DNA of 64,000 bases from Bipolaris cookei (lineage: Eukaryota > Ascomycota > Dothideomycetes > Pleosporales > Pleosporaceae), in assembly GCA_002286855.1 (NCBI GenBank), contig NRSV01000026.1, forward strand, positions 72,553 through 136,552, in the 5' to 3' direction. Numbering within the stretch: the first letter of the stretch is position 1; every line of letters starts with the position of its first letter. The position numbers and the translations under genes were made by a program. The notes below the pieces were generated by a model. That model saw nothing but the letters and a program-made list of their open reading frames with translations. It had not been told where the DNA came from and ran no database searches. Positions 1 through 10,985 of this stretch are shown here, piece by piece.

Positions 1-417
1 GATGCGATATTAGAAGACCTCACTGCTTATTGCGACATGCAACGCGGAGACATCTGGCTGAATGAGTTTGCACTTGCAGAAGTCAAGATCATTGAACTTT
101 GCATTAAGAAGTCAAAGCAATTTCGTGAAAATCGTGGTAGCAGCAATAGAGCGAGTACATTACTTGGAATGCGCTATAGCACGACAGTGGATCCTCCAGC
201 TATTGCGCACGCCGGAGAACGGGATGATGCCAATAACTTTGTTTCGCCAGAAACGATAGACAACTCAGAAGCTGTACCAGGGCTACTCAACTTTGGCGCA
301 GGAGGCCCCTTCCAATGGCAAGCACCTCCTTGGGGTGATCCATCTACAGACCTGCAGCAATGGGAGCATGTTCTCGATAGTATCACTCAAGAACAGATGC
401 TTTTTGGGTTTCAATAA
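1..417 (+). CDS. C-terminal part of a probable fungal transcription factor
   Basis: The frame is open from base 1 and ends with TAA at 415-417, giving about 138 residues of a gene whose start lies left of the window. The first 45 residues look like the last helices of a fungal-specific transcription-factor middle domain. They are followed by a low-complexity acidic tail with Pro, Gly and Trp residues ending in WEHVLDSITQEQMLFGF. An acidic and aromatic tail of this kind is common at the end of Zn2Cys6 regulators. No DNA-binding motif is visible here because the N-terminus is missing, so the assignment rests on tail style alone. The gene is tail-to-tail with the downstream hydrolase gene, only 111 bases apart, so the 3' ends of the two transcripts may overlap. 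It could instead be an unrelated hypothetical protein. Confidence 0.5.
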   Translation, partial: DAILEDLTAYCDMQRGDIWLNEFALAEVKIIELCIKKSKQFRENRGSSNRASTLLGMRYSTTVDPPAIAHAGERDDANNFVSPETIDNSEAVPGLLNFGAGGPFQWQAPPWGDPSTDLQQWEHVLDSITQEQMLFGFQ

Positions 418-528
418 TGCTAAGTTCTGTTTTGACAGGTTATTGACCAATGATGCACCGGAAAAATGTAATTCAACGACTATATCTCAGCCAAACATCA
501 GCTTGAATAATTTGATTGTTTTTCTGAA

Positions 529-1552
529 TTATCCAAGCTTGGGCTGCGCTTCGTAAACAACTGGGGTCACTAGACTTCCCATGCCATGGCTCATCACGAT
601 TCTCAAATCATCCCCAGTTTTCAACCACACTTTTGGTACTTTGCTCACTCCAATGCCATGTGGTGTGCCAGTCATGATCACTGTACCCGGCTCCAGCGTC
701 GTCCCTTGACTGAGATATGCCACGATTTCCGGAATGCTGAATATCATATCGTTTGCAAGAGAATATTGCATAGTCTCGCCATTCAACACAGTCTTCAACT
801 CAATTTGACCAGGATCGGGTATTGTAGCGGCAGATACTAGGCAAGGACCTAGCGGCGCGAATCCATCGAAACCTTTTCCGAAACTCCACTGGGCGCCGTT
901 GAATTGATGGACTCGGGCTGTTACATCGTTGGAACATGTATAGCCCAGGACGTACTCCATTGCGTCCTCTTTGGTGACATTTCTCGCGGCTTTACCTATG
1001 ATGACTGCGAGTTCGGCTTCGTAGTCTGCTTGGCCATCTGTAGCTTGATGCGGTATCAACAGTGGAGCGTTTGGGGCGCCTAGACATGTTGCTGGCTTGA
1101 AGAAGAGTGTGGGGTGGTTGGGAAGATCCAAGTTCATTTCTTTCGCATGTTTTCGGTAGTTCAGGCCTATGCAGCGGATGGTTCCTACTTCAGACTTTGA
1201 GAGTGGCGGAAGTAATCTCGAGACTGTGAGGACTGTGCTTGTGGGCTTGTTCTGTAGCGAGAGAACAGACGTTCCTGTAAAGAGGTGGGCTTTAACTTTT
1301 TCTCCTGACGCTAGAGCTGCGCCAACTGTGCTGTCTCAGCAGATGTGAAAAATTGTCAGGCGGGCTGCTTACTATCGATGTTTGCATCGAGTGGCTCACC
1401 GAGGTGCTCGACATTGTCTTCCTCGGCGACAAAACGTATTAATCTTGTCCAGCTCTACATTTCCATGTCAACTGTATGGTTGTTTTCAGTTCGAAGTTGG
1501 ATTATACCGTAGGCATACCGCACGCGGTATCGACTTCACTTATGGACCCCAT
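529..1552 (-). CDS. Fumarylacetoacetate hydrolase family protein
   Basis: I place three exons at 1552-1508, 1454-1373 and 1325-529, with introns of 53 and 47 bases, giving about 307 residues. The N-terminal region (WTRLIRFVAEEDNVEHLGEP, then GAALASGEKVKAHLFTG) and the core (CIGLNYRKHAKE, YEAELAVIIGK, NDVTAR, GKGFDGFAPLGP, MTGTPHGIGV) are typical of the FAH fold. The acidic residues in YEAELAV and the Asp of NDVTAR match the divalent-metal site used by the family to break C-C bonds in beta-diketo or acylpyruvate substrates. The length fits single-domain FAHD/acylpyruvase-type enzymes of about 280-310 residues rather than the about 420-residue tyrosine-pathway FAH. The substrate cannot be read from the sequence. 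The start could also be the second ATG at 1516. The gene diverges from the 5-oxoprolinase gene across an 867-base shared upstream region. Confidence 0.88.
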
Positions 1553-2419
1553 CTCTTGAATAGTTAAACCGTGATAAAAAGAGAATACCAAAGAGTTACA
1601 AAGCACTCAATTGATTGAAACAGGTGCAAATAAATTGATCTTATTTCTAATCAGCTTGTTGTGTTGCCCTATCGATCGGGGAATTCAAAGGAGTTCCCAA
1701 CATCCCTGTGACTGTAGAAAGGGCCAATCAGATCTAAAGCGATGTGTGCAAACACCACAGCAGAAGACTGCGAATCATTCTGATTCTGGGGGGTTGCTCC
1801 AAAATTCCTGTCTGGGCATGCTAAGTCCAGAGATTTGATACTTGATAGTTGCTTCTGAGATTTATTGGACATGTTTTTACCATACGGTCAATCACCACAT
1901 GGGCAAACTCGTTCAAGCCCCCCTAGAACTATTTTTTTGATGATACTAGTTGACCGTAGAAAACTGATTTGTTACAGTGCTATATGTCCAAAATTTTAAT
2001 AAATATAATGTGCAATCGCGCCAATGGCTCGATTGTCCGACCATTTCAGAGCCCTTATCAACGGGCAAATAGTGTGCAAAAGAATTCCCGACAACCCCGA
2101 CAAGGCCCACTAATGTCGGAAGTGGCGTGTGCAGATAGCGTAGCAGATGTCATCAAGCTCAAGCTACCACGATGACATGATTTGGATGACAAAAGTCGCC
2201 GCGGGGTAGCATCGCGTACCCCACTTAAAGCTCTCGCTGGGAGAGTATATGCAGCCGCGTCCAGCCTGCATGTCGTGTCACATCATATTTTGGCATCACT
2301 TTTCGCTCATTCTTCGTTTTGGCTTTCGCCTGTATTAATTGATGACCTTCAAGCCTGCAGGGTCTACCTAACAGTCACTTTCGCATTTCCTGTGCGCGAC
2401 ATAATTTCCAGGCACAACC
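1553..2419. promoter_or_regulatory. Divergent intergenic region between FAH-family gene and 5-oxoprolinase gene
   Basis: These 867 bases lie between two start codons on opposite strands and should hold both promoters. Visible elements are a weak TATA-like stretch at 2246-2250 on the plus strand and a pyrimidine-rich leader before the oxoprolinase ATG at about 2290-2410. Short ORFs here have no recognisable product or coding character. Confidence 0.55.
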
Positions 2420-5400
2420 ATGGCTGCGCCAAAGATTGCACAGCGGGGAATCCGCATTGCCATTGACGTATGAAGTCTTTTTCTTGGTTTGAAGAATCTA
2501 TGGCTGATTACTGAATATTTAGCGTGGCGGTACATTTACAGATTGCGTGGGCAATCCCGGCACGGGCAAGATGGAAGACGATGTTCTCATCAAGCTTCTT
2601 TCTGTTGACCCGTCCAACTACGATGACGCGCCCCTCGAAGGCATCCGTCGCCTCCTTTCCAAATTCACAGGCACCGAAATTCCTCGCGGACAGCCGCTGG
2701 ACACCTCCAAGATTGAGAGTATACGCATGGGCACAACAGTGGCTACAAATGCGCTACTGGAGCGCAAAGGCGAGGATATCGCCATGATTGTGACAAAGGG
2801 TTTCAAGGACTGTCTCGAGATTGGCAACCAAAGTCGACCCGATATTTTCGCTCTGAATATCCGGAAGCCAGAGGTACTCTACAAAAAAGTTGTAGAGATT
2901 GATGAGCGTGTTACGCTGGAAGACTATGCCGAGGACCCAGAAAGGAACCAGACGCAAGCTGCCAGTATTGAAGAGGCTGGCGATGAAGCCGAACTGGTTA
3001 AAGGATTATCTGGCGAGACAGTGCGCATATTGCGAAGGCCGCAGGAACAAGCAATTAGAAGGCAGCTCCAAGAGGTGTATGACAGTGGGTTGAAGAGCAT
3101 AGCTGTGTGCTTGATGCACGGCTACACATACCCAAAACATGAAGCATTGGTGGGCAAGATTGCAAGAGAAATCGGGTTTGAGCATGTCAGCTTGAGTCAC
3201 GAGCTCATGCCCATGATTAAGCTGGTTCCACGAGCAACCTCTGCATGCGCAGATGCCTATCTAACACCCGCAATACGAAAGTACATTGATGGCTTCTCCA
3301 AGGGCTTTGAGGGCGGTCTTGGTACCAAGAGCGTAAAACGCGAAGAAGGTTCCAAGGGCGCGCGATGCGAGTTCATGCAATCTGACGGCGGTCTTGTAGA
3401 TGTTGACATGTTCTCGGGCCTTAAAGCCATCCTGTCGGGACCTGCTGGTGGGGTTGTAGGCTACGCGCTAACATCTTATGACCCACAGACCAAGATACCC
3501 GTTATTGGATTCGATATGGGTGGTACCAGTACTGATGTCAGCCGATACGGTGCTGGACGATACGATCACGTCTTTGAGACTACGACTGCTGGAGTCACTA
3601 TTCAGTCGCCGCAACTCGACATTAACACAGTCGCAGCCGGTGGTGGATCGCGTCTCTTCTGGAAGAACGGCCTTTTTGTTGTCGGCCCAGAATCGGCAAG
3701 CGCACATCCTGGTCCAGCATGTTATCGAAAAGGTGGTCCGTTGACTATCACAGACGCCAACTTATTCCTTGGTCGGCTACTGCCTGACTTCTTTCCCAAG
3801 ATCTTCGGAAAGAACGAGGATGAGGGTCTGGACGCGCAAGCCAGCGAGAAGCTGTTCAAAGAGTTGGCAGATCAAATTAACAAGGAGATTGCTGGAGATA
3901 ACAAGGAAAAGGAGATGTCGTTGGATGATATTGCGAATGGTTTCATCAAGATCGCAAACGAGACTATGACGCGACCCATTCGTAGTTTGACTGAAGCGCG
4001 AGGCCACGACACGTCAAAGCACCGACTTGCAACCTTTGGTGGTGCTGGTGGACAGCATGCTGTTGCGATCGCTGAGGCTCTCGGTATTTCGCAGATTCTC
4101 GTTCACAGATACTCATCAGTACTATCCGCATACGGCATGGCCCTTGCTGATGTCGTCGACGAAAGGCAAGAGCCAGAGTCGAAGGTCTGGTCAGATGAAA
4201 AGGATGTTAGGGAATACTTGCAAGCCAAGATGGCGGACTTGAAGAGTAAATCAACGGCTACACTTAAGGAGCAGGGCTTTGATGAGGAGCACATTCACTT
4301 CGAAGAGTACCTCAATTTGCGCTACCGAGGAACTGAGTCAGCGCTCATGATCATCAAGCCAACAAAGGAAGAGGCCCAGCAAGAGTATGGTGGCGATGAG
4401 TGGGCCTTTGGAAAAGCCTTCATCAAGCAACACGAGCAAGAGTTCGGTTTCACGCTACCAGACCGCGATATTATCGTGGATGATGTCAGAGCACGAGGCA
4501 TTGGAAAGACCTTTGAAGGATTGGAAAAGAGTGTAGATCAGCAGCTGAAGGATATCAAGCCTAAAGACCTTCAAGGAGACGTAAAACGTTATGATACACG
4601 TAAAGTGTTCTTTGAGGGTGGTCGGCAAGATACCTCTGTGTACAAGCTTGAAGACCTTGAAGTTGGAGATCGCCTGAAGGGCCCGGCCATCATTGCAGAC
4701 GGCACACAGACTATCGTCGTTACTCCTGGTGCTACTGCGCTCATCATCAACACACACGTTGTGATAAACATCGGTGAAACCGAAGATCACGAAAAACAGA
4801 TCAGCACAAAGGAAGTGGATCCGATTCTGCTTAGTATCTTCGCTCACAGGTTCATGGCTATTGCTGAGCAAATGGGTCGTGCCCTGCAGAAGACCAGTGT
4901 GTCTACCAATGTCAAAGAACGATTGGACTATTCTTGCGCACTTTTCGACGCAGATGGCGGACTAGTCGCAAATGGTGAGCTTCATATCTATGGAGTCTAA
5001 TAACGCTAACGCACATGTAGCACCCCATCTTCCTGTCCATCTCGGGAGTATGTCGACCTGCGTCCGCAAACAAGCAGCTATCTGGAAAGGCAAGCTCAAA
5101 AAGGGGGACGTACTAGTTTCCAACCACCCTATGTTCGGCGGTACACATCTGCCAGACATCACTGTTATAACACCAGCCTTCAGTGATGACAATATCGTCT
5201 TTTACGTGGCCTCTCGCGCACACCATGCTGATATCGGTGGTATCCTTCCTGGTTCGATGCCTCCGGCTTCTAAGGAGCTCTACCAAGAAGGCGCTGCTAT
5301 CAAATCGGAGAAGCTTGTATCAGAAGGTCACTTTAACGAAGAGCGCATCACCGAGCTTCTTCTCGATGAACCAGGCCAATATCCTGGATGCTCTGGCACT

Positions 5401-6711
5401 CGATGCCTTAGTGACAACATCAACGATCTGAAGGCTCAGGTCGCCGCTAACCAGAAGGGTATCAACCTCATCAGTACGCTCATGTCTGACTACGGCGAGG
5501 AAGTTGTCAAGTTCTACATGACCAGCATCCAAGCCAACGCCGAGAAATCTGTGCGAGCGTTACTCAAAGACGTGTACAAACGTTTTGAGGGTCAAGACCT
5601 CAGTGCAGAGGAATACATGGATGATGGAAGTCCTATCCGCCTTAAGGTCTCCATTGACCCAGAAAAGGGTGAAGCTATCTTTGACTTTTCAGGAACGGGT
5701 CCCGAGGTTTATGGCAACATCAACGCCCCTGAAGCTGTCACTTACTCGGCCATCATATACTGTCTGCGCTGTCTGATCAGTGAAGATATCCCACTGAATC
5801 AAGGCTGCCTGAAGCCAATTCATGTTCTCATTCCTAAGAAATCTTTTCTCTCGCCATCAGATAACGCGGCTGTTGTTGGGGGAAATGTGCTCACGAGTCA
5901 GCGCGTTACGGACGTCGTGTTGAAAGCCTTCCGCGCGTGTGCCGCTAGCCAAGGCGACTGCAATAATCTTACCTTTGGTTTCGGTGGTACAACGTTCGGG
6001 GAAGGTGCGAAGAGCGGAGAGAGGAAAGTGACTAAGGGATTTGGATACTACGAGACCATCGCTGGAGGATCTGGTGCAGGCCCCACATGGAACGGAACCA
6101 GCGGCGTACATACACACATGACCAACACTCGCATCACCGACTCCGAAGTATTTGAGCGCCGATACCCTGTTCTACTCCAAGAATTCTCACTCAGACAAGG
6201 TAGCGCAGGACGCGGAATGCACATTGGTGGCGAAGGAGTCATCCGCGACATCGAGTTTCGTATCCCAGTTCAAGTCAGCATCTTGAGCGAAAGAAGAGTT
6301 TACCATCCATACGGCATGGAAGGCGGAGGCGACGCCGCCTGCGGTCTCAACATCTGGGTCCGCAAAGTCGACAAAAAGGCTATCGATAAAAATTCAGACT
6401 CGAAGAAACCGACTGAACCTCAAGAATCGGCTCCGCGCGCGCCCACGACGTCAAGTGATGTGGAGGCTCTGGAGAAGAAGGATGCTGCTAGGGACAGGAA
6501 AGAAGATGTTGAGTATAGGTATATCAATCTTGGTGCGAAGAACACGGCTAGTATGCAGCCTGGTGAGCGCATCATTATTCATACACCTGGAGGTGGTGGG
6601 TGGGGGAAGGAAGGAGAGCAGAGTAGGCTACAGGGTAAGAAGGATCCGAAGCAGAGCTGGAAGGGAGGAAGTGTGACTGGACGACAGAGTATGGCTGAGG
6701 CTAGCGCGTAG
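2420..6711 (+). CDS. OXP1: 5-oxoprolinase (ATP-dependent, hydantoinase A/B type)
   Basis: There are three exons (2420-2467, 2523-4974, 5021-6711) with introns of 55 and 46 bases, coding about 1,396 residues. The ATG at 2420 gives MAAPKIAQRGIRIAID, which joins exactly to RGGTFTDCVGNPGTG, the hallmark N-terminus of the family. The hydantoinase A N-domain spans roughly residues 10-240. The ATPase-like hydantoinase A domain (SGPAGGVVGY, GFDMGGTSTDVSRY, FGGAGGQHA) spans about 250-760. The hydantoinase B domain (NAPHLPVHLGSM, SNHPMFGGTHLPDI, PGGGGWG) spans about 800-1360. The enzyme opens 5-oxo-L-proline to glutamate using ATP in the cytosolic gamma-glutamyl (glutathione) cycle; yeast Oxp1 is the reference. 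A Lys/Glu/Pro-rich low-complexity insert of about 50 residues interrupts the end of domain B, and the extreme C-terminus is also basic and low complexity. Length is slightly above the usual 1,280-1,350 residues because of these additions. Confidence 0.95.
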
Positions 6712-6953
6712 TATGGTGTAGAGATGTACGTCTAGGGTATGTTGGTTAGTCAATATTGAGATTCAAAGTTTATGTCGTGCAAGAGCTCAGTATTCTACAT
6801 GAGGGAATAGTAGATTTAAAAATGCCGAGATAGTGAGGAAAGTCTACTTCATTGCACTGTCGAAGCATCATTACCTATTGTCTTCTCCTTCGAAAACTCC
6901 AAACTATATCACAAAACTATCACAGAGCAATCAAATAAACACATTCATCAACG

Positions 6954-8234
6954 CTATCCTTCAACCCTCCCATCCTTCTCCCTCATCCCCACAAACTCCT
7001 CCCCCTCGTAAAACCCAATCATATCCCTCCATCCCTGCCCCCATTCCTCCCTCATCCAACCCTCCTCCACAGCCCAAATTTTCTCGTGCACAACCCTCAA
7101 CTTATCTTTCTCCTCCTCTGTCGGAAAAAACCCACCCCATTGCCTCTCGAGCTTCGTCGCCGGAAAAGCCGAATTGGGTCCAAACTGCCAGTTCAAAAAC
7201 GCCTGCTCAGCCATCAGACAATCGTATTTATCCGTTTTGACGTAGTTCTGTAGGAGTCGCTGATGCATTCGTAGGGACGGGGTGAAAACCATAGATCCGA
7301 CGTTGATATTCGGGTGGTCCGTGTTAAACGGGTCCTGTGAGATCCCTGCAAAGATGAAGTCTTCGCAGACGGGGCCGTCGGCGAGGAAATCATCGAGGTG
7401 CAGGTTCTCGGGTATGCAGGTGCTGAGTTTTGGGAGGGTGAAGATTTCGTCGAGGGGAGCGAGGGGAAAGGCGTCGGCATCGAGGAAGAGGATGCGGCTG
7501 AATTCTGTTTCTTGCCACATGTTTAGTTTGGCGAAGAGATCTTTCCAGCGGGCTTGGACGCCGGGGACGTTGGGGGACCAGGGGAGGGGCGAGAGTTCGC
7601 GGACTAGGGCGCCGGCGCCGGAGAGGAGCGCGCGTTGTTCTGGGGTGACGAAGTCGGCGACGAAGACGATGAAGGGGTGTTTTTGGGTGCGGGATTTGGG
7701 GGACCAGAGGAGGCGGTATATGAGGGAGTGGATGGCAAGGAAGTAGGGGTCTTTGAGTGAGGTATTGCGGGTTGCTAGGAAAGTAGCGTAGGCGTAGTTT
7801 TCTGTGCCTCCAGGGACATAGTTATGGGGTTTGTGGGTGCTGAAGCGCTGTAGAGCTGGAATTGGAAGGAGTAGGTCGAGGTCTTTCTGAAAAGCATATT
7901 CGGCTTCTAAGACGATTTGTCCGTCTGAAGACGGGTTTTCCAGCAAAGGAGGCGCTGTTGAACTATCGCTTTCCGAGGCTCCTTGAGTTGGTGAACCGTT
8001 GTCATCCAGGGTCACGTGCTTCTCGGAGTCCGTTCCTGACCCAGATGCATCATGAGAATGTGAAGAAGATTTCAGATCAGATGGTAGTACTTCGATCCCA
8101 GTATTACTCTCTTTGGTATCATACGATGCATGGGTAACATGCGTATGCCGGTATTCACTGCGGTGCTGTGCAACCAGCAAGATTGTACCGAGGAATGCAA
8201 TTGTAGCCAAAGCAATATTGTGCCGCCGCCTCAT
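6954..8234 (-). CDS. GT8-like glycosyltransferase, type II membrane protein
   Basis: This single exon codes about 426 residues. I start at the ATG at 8234 (MRRRHNIALATIAFLGTIL); the frame is open further upstream but offers no ATG there. Residues 5-22 form a signal anchor, followed by a Ser/Asp/His-rich stem to about residue 115. The catalytic region begins near ENYAYATFLATRN and includes the metal- and sugar-nucleotide-binding DxD motif in ILFLDADAFPL at about residue 250, with a later region NVGSMVF and NWQFG. This order matches glycogenin-like GT8 enzymes and fungal GNT1-type GlcNAc transferases. Golgi location with a lumenal catalytic domain is expected from topology. The donor and acceptor are unknown. 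It lies on the same strand as the acyltransferase gene upstream and next to a GT32 gene, which suggests a glycan-related neighbourhood. Confidence 0.85.
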   Translation of the reverse strand: MRRRHNIALATIAFLGTILLVAQHRSEYRHTHVTHASYDTKESNTGIEVLPSDLKSSSHSHDASGSGTDSEKHVTLDDNGSPTQGASESDSSTAPPLLENPSSDGQIVLEAEYAFQKDLDLLLPIPALQRFSTHKPHNYVPGGTENYAYATFLATRNTSLKDPYFLAIHSLIYRLLWSPKSRTQKHPFIVFVADFVTPEQRALLSGAGALVRELSPLPWSPNVPGVQARWKDLFAKLNMWQETEFSRILFLDADAFPLAPLDEIFTLPKLSTCIPENLHLDDFLADGPVCEDFIFAGISQDPFNTDHPNINVGSMVFTPSLRMHQRLLQNYVKTDKYDCLMAEQAFLNWQFGPNSAFPATKLERQWGGFFPTEEEKDKLRVVHEKIWAVEEGWMREEWGQGWRDMIGFYEGEEFVGMREKDGRVEG

Positions 8235-8836
8235 GGTAAAGGGACAAATTGGTATTTCACAGGCGCTCTCCAACGTCTGATCAAAAGCAAGTGGTTATCG
8301 GGATCCTCTTCGTCACACGTGTTAATCGGAGCCTGGACGCAGATGCATAGGCACAAATATCCGAGGTTGCAGCGGGTACCAGCGATATGCAACCTCGTAC
8401 GCTGCAAGCTAGCTACTATCAACATAGTCACGGCATCGTGTCTGCAAAGGAAATTGGGAGTCGACGGTGTTGGTAACTGATTCAGTCATTACCGACGAAA
8501 TGGCAAAGATCAGCGGCAGGGCAGGGACCATGGTTCTTCATTAGGAGCTGAATCCCTATGGGGAGTAACGCAGCGGAGCGTGCACCTTTTTCGACCGTCA
8601 ATACAACGGGCGCCTATGCTGTATCCCACCCCGCCTTTTCGGCACCTGCAGTAGCGCAGCTTAACGTCAACTCTCGCGGAATGCAGCTGAACGGTTACAT
8701 GAAGCCGAATATTATTATTGAGATCGACAGCGCATGTTAGGAGCATCGCAGGAAGATTAGGATGGCGACGAAGGATTTAAGATGCAAGAACAATTTGTTT
8801 TACTATTGATACTTTTGGCTGCAGCTGAATACCGTC
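8235..8836. other. Intergenic region between acyltransferase 3' end and GT8-like gene start
   Basis: About 600 bases upstream of the GT8-like gene and downstream of the acyltransferase gene. I see no coding exon or repeat here. It should hold the promoter of the minus-strand GT8-like gene and the 3' untranslated end of the acyltransferase transcript. Confidence 0.5.
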
Positions 8837-10336
8837 TTATCGTGTTGACTGGCTACGTTGGTGCGCCGGCTTCGTCTGTTGAGAAAGCGCCCTTTTGTAA
8901 AGCCAATTGGTAAACTTGACACTTGGTTCGTCGACCAACCTTGTCACAACTTCTGCAAAATACAGTGTGATAGATAAGAGTATGGGTTGGAGCAACCAGA
9001 AAGCCAATTCCAGCCCTAAGGGGCCACTTACAGGCAGGGGAAATTTGTTGACCCACTCTGGTATTCCTTCAGCATGAGCCGACCTCGTAAGGCCCACCAT
9101 TGCATACAGCCGGTCGGCGAGGCTCCAAATAACAATCCCATGTACCAAGTACAGCGCAAAAGATACGCGTCCGAGATACTGACAGAAGCGCGTCTCGAAG
9201 AACTGCTTGAGCCATGGCAAGCGAGGCACTGATGCGACGGCGAAGAATGCTGCCCAGAAGAGATAGAACCATTTTGCATCAAATACGGCTTGAGGCTTGA
9301 GATGCGATAACCAGACCCACCCTGGCGACTTGGCGATGATAGCAGTACGATCAGCGTCAGGTGCGTCAAAAGAGGGCACGCCACTGAGATAAAGCGAAAA
9401 GACGAACATGTGGAAGAAGATAAACTCCTTGAAGTTCGCCAGAACCGAAAACAGACGCGGAAGTTTATCCTGCTGTGCGAGCAAATCAAGGTCGCAAAGC
9501 AACATTCCAGATATGAACATTGCACCGTAGTAGCCGTCTACAATGTAGAGAAAGTAGAATATCAGAGCGACCTCGCAGCAGAGCCGGGCATTCTTTGTGC
9601 ACCTAGAGAGTGCGGAGAGTGCGGTATAAATGATGATGGATCCTTTGAATTCAATGGGTATCGACCAGACGTGTGAATGGAACTGTATAGCAAAGTCATA
9701 GATATCGGTGGAAAAGACAAAGCTGTAGTTTTTGAACATGCGGTACCATTTGATGAGTTCTTTCCAGTATGTCTCTTCCATTGGCTGTAGATCAACCCAT
9801 AATCCGCTCCATTGGCGGATAGACATGAATGCGAGAGTAACCGCAATGACGGGTAGGTAAAGTCGTAACCAACGGCGGAAGAGAGCAGAACCGATATTGT
9901 CTGCAGCACTGACGACATGATTGTCCTGGATCATGCGTAGGCTCTTGAAGGAAAGCACATAACCGGATATGACGAAGAAGACGGCAACAGCAAAGTGGCC
10001 ACCAGAGAAGAAGATGCGTACGAAAGGTAGGGTTGCGAAATAGTGTTTTCCCTCGTAGCCATAGGCGTTTTCGAACACGGAGCTGCCATGTTCCCCATGA
10101 GCCCAGAGTTGGTGATGCTGCAGATACACCAGGAGTGCAGCGAAGCCCCTAAGACCATCCAGCCACGCTGTTGGCCTAATCGGTTTGCTTTTTGAGGCCG
10201 GCCGCAAAGAGAGGAATTCCGGGCGTACAAGGTCGAGGCTCCATTTGGCCGTCCGGACTGGCTTCCAGATCGATGGCGAAAGTTTGATTTCTTCGATCCC
10301 ATCTTGGTCCAGTAACCCGTTGTATTTAGCTGGCAT
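8837..10336 (-). CDS. Acyltransferase 3 family membrane protein
   Basis: This single exon codes about 499 residues from the ATG at 10336 (MPAKYNGLLDQDGIEEIKLS), which has A at -3. An in-frame ATG at 10492 would add 52 residues of unlikely sequence, so I reject it. The motif WLDGLRGFAALLVYLQHHQLW at about residues 55-76 is the conserved start of the acyltransferase-3 (OafA/NodX-like) domain, with the family's conserved Arg and His. Around ten hydrophobic segments follow, for example FFSGGHFAVAVFFVISGYVL and RVSFALYLVHGIVIW. These enzymes move acyl groups, often acetyl, from a cytosolic donor across a membrane onto sugars or other acceptors. Position between two glycosyltransferase genes makes a glycan acceptor plausible, but that is inference. 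It diverges from the GT32 gene. Confidence 0.9.
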   Translation of the reverse strand: MPAKYNGLLDQDGIEEIKLSPSIWKPVRTAKWSLDLVRPEFLSLRPASKSKPIRPTAWLDGLRGFAALLVYLQHHQLWAHGEHGSSVFENAYGYEGKHYFATLPFVRIFFSGGHFAVAVFFVISGYVLSFKSLRMIQDNHVVSAADNIGSALFRRWLRLYLPVIAVTLAFMSIRQWSGLWVDLQPMEETYWKELIKWYRMFKNYSFVFSTDIYDFAIQFHSHVWSIPIEFKGSIIIYTALSALSRCTKNARLCCEVALIFYFLYIVDGYYGAMFISGMLLCDLDLLAQQDKLPRLFSVLANFKEFIFFHMFVFSLYLSGVPSFDAPDADRTAIIAKSPGWVWLSHLKPQAVFDAKWFYLFWAAFFAVASVPRLPWLKQFFETRFCQYLGRVSFALYLVHGIVIWSLADRLYAMVGLTRSAHAEGIPEWVNKFPLPVSGPLGLELAFWLLQPILLSITLYFAEVVTRLVDEPSVKFTNWLYKRALSQQTKPAHQRSQSTR

Positions 10337-10985
10337 TTTCGGTGGTAAAAAAAAGATACAATTAAGGGATCCAAGGAATTGAGATGAAAGCGAGCAATAC
10401 TGGGTACTCGAAGAGTCCCTAGATATCCAAGATTGTAATAAAGTGGGCAATCGATGCGCAATCGCAGGGTTTGCACAACTCGTCCGAAGCATGCCTGATT
10501 CCCCAGATGAACGCGATCAAGCCGGGATCATGCGACACCAGTCTTTGGGCGCGGACAGCTTTGAGTGTGTCATTACTGAATCCGGCGACCTACCTGAAAT
10601 ATCTCTTACTCACGAGATGCAATGCGGGGACTGTCAAGGGGCAGATACCTAACGTGTCCAGGCTACCGATGAGCTTGCAGGGGTCAAATTTACAAGCTTT
10701 GACCCACCTGCCTTGGTACCAGCGTTATAGTGCTAGTTTATCAGGGTGTACTCTTAGTCTCAAGTGCACAAGCGGGATTACGTGCTTTTCCATGAGGCTG
10801 CCCCTGCATGTGAAAAGAGATTGATATGCCGAGAGTGAAGGCAAGGATTGTATTGGCGGACGCGGTCGCATGGGTATACTGTAGCCCAAAGGCTCGTATC
10901 CCTGGCAGTAGATTAAGGCGATCAATAATAGTTACGGAATGGCTGGGTCAAATTGGCAGGTCCCCAATGTTGTAATAACTCCAAC
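10337..10985. promoter_or_regulatory. Divergent intergenic region between acyltransferase-3 and GT32 genes
   Basis: These 649 bases separate the start codons of two divergently transcribed glycan-related genes and should contain both promoters. An A-run lies next to the acyltransferase start at about 10348-10358. I see no clear TATA box, coding exon or repeat. Confidence 0.5.

Noticed and set aside
10337..10492. N-terminal extension of the acyltransferase from ATG 10492
   Set aside because: The added 52 residues look like translated leader, and the ATG at 10336 has a better context and starts close to the conserved domain.
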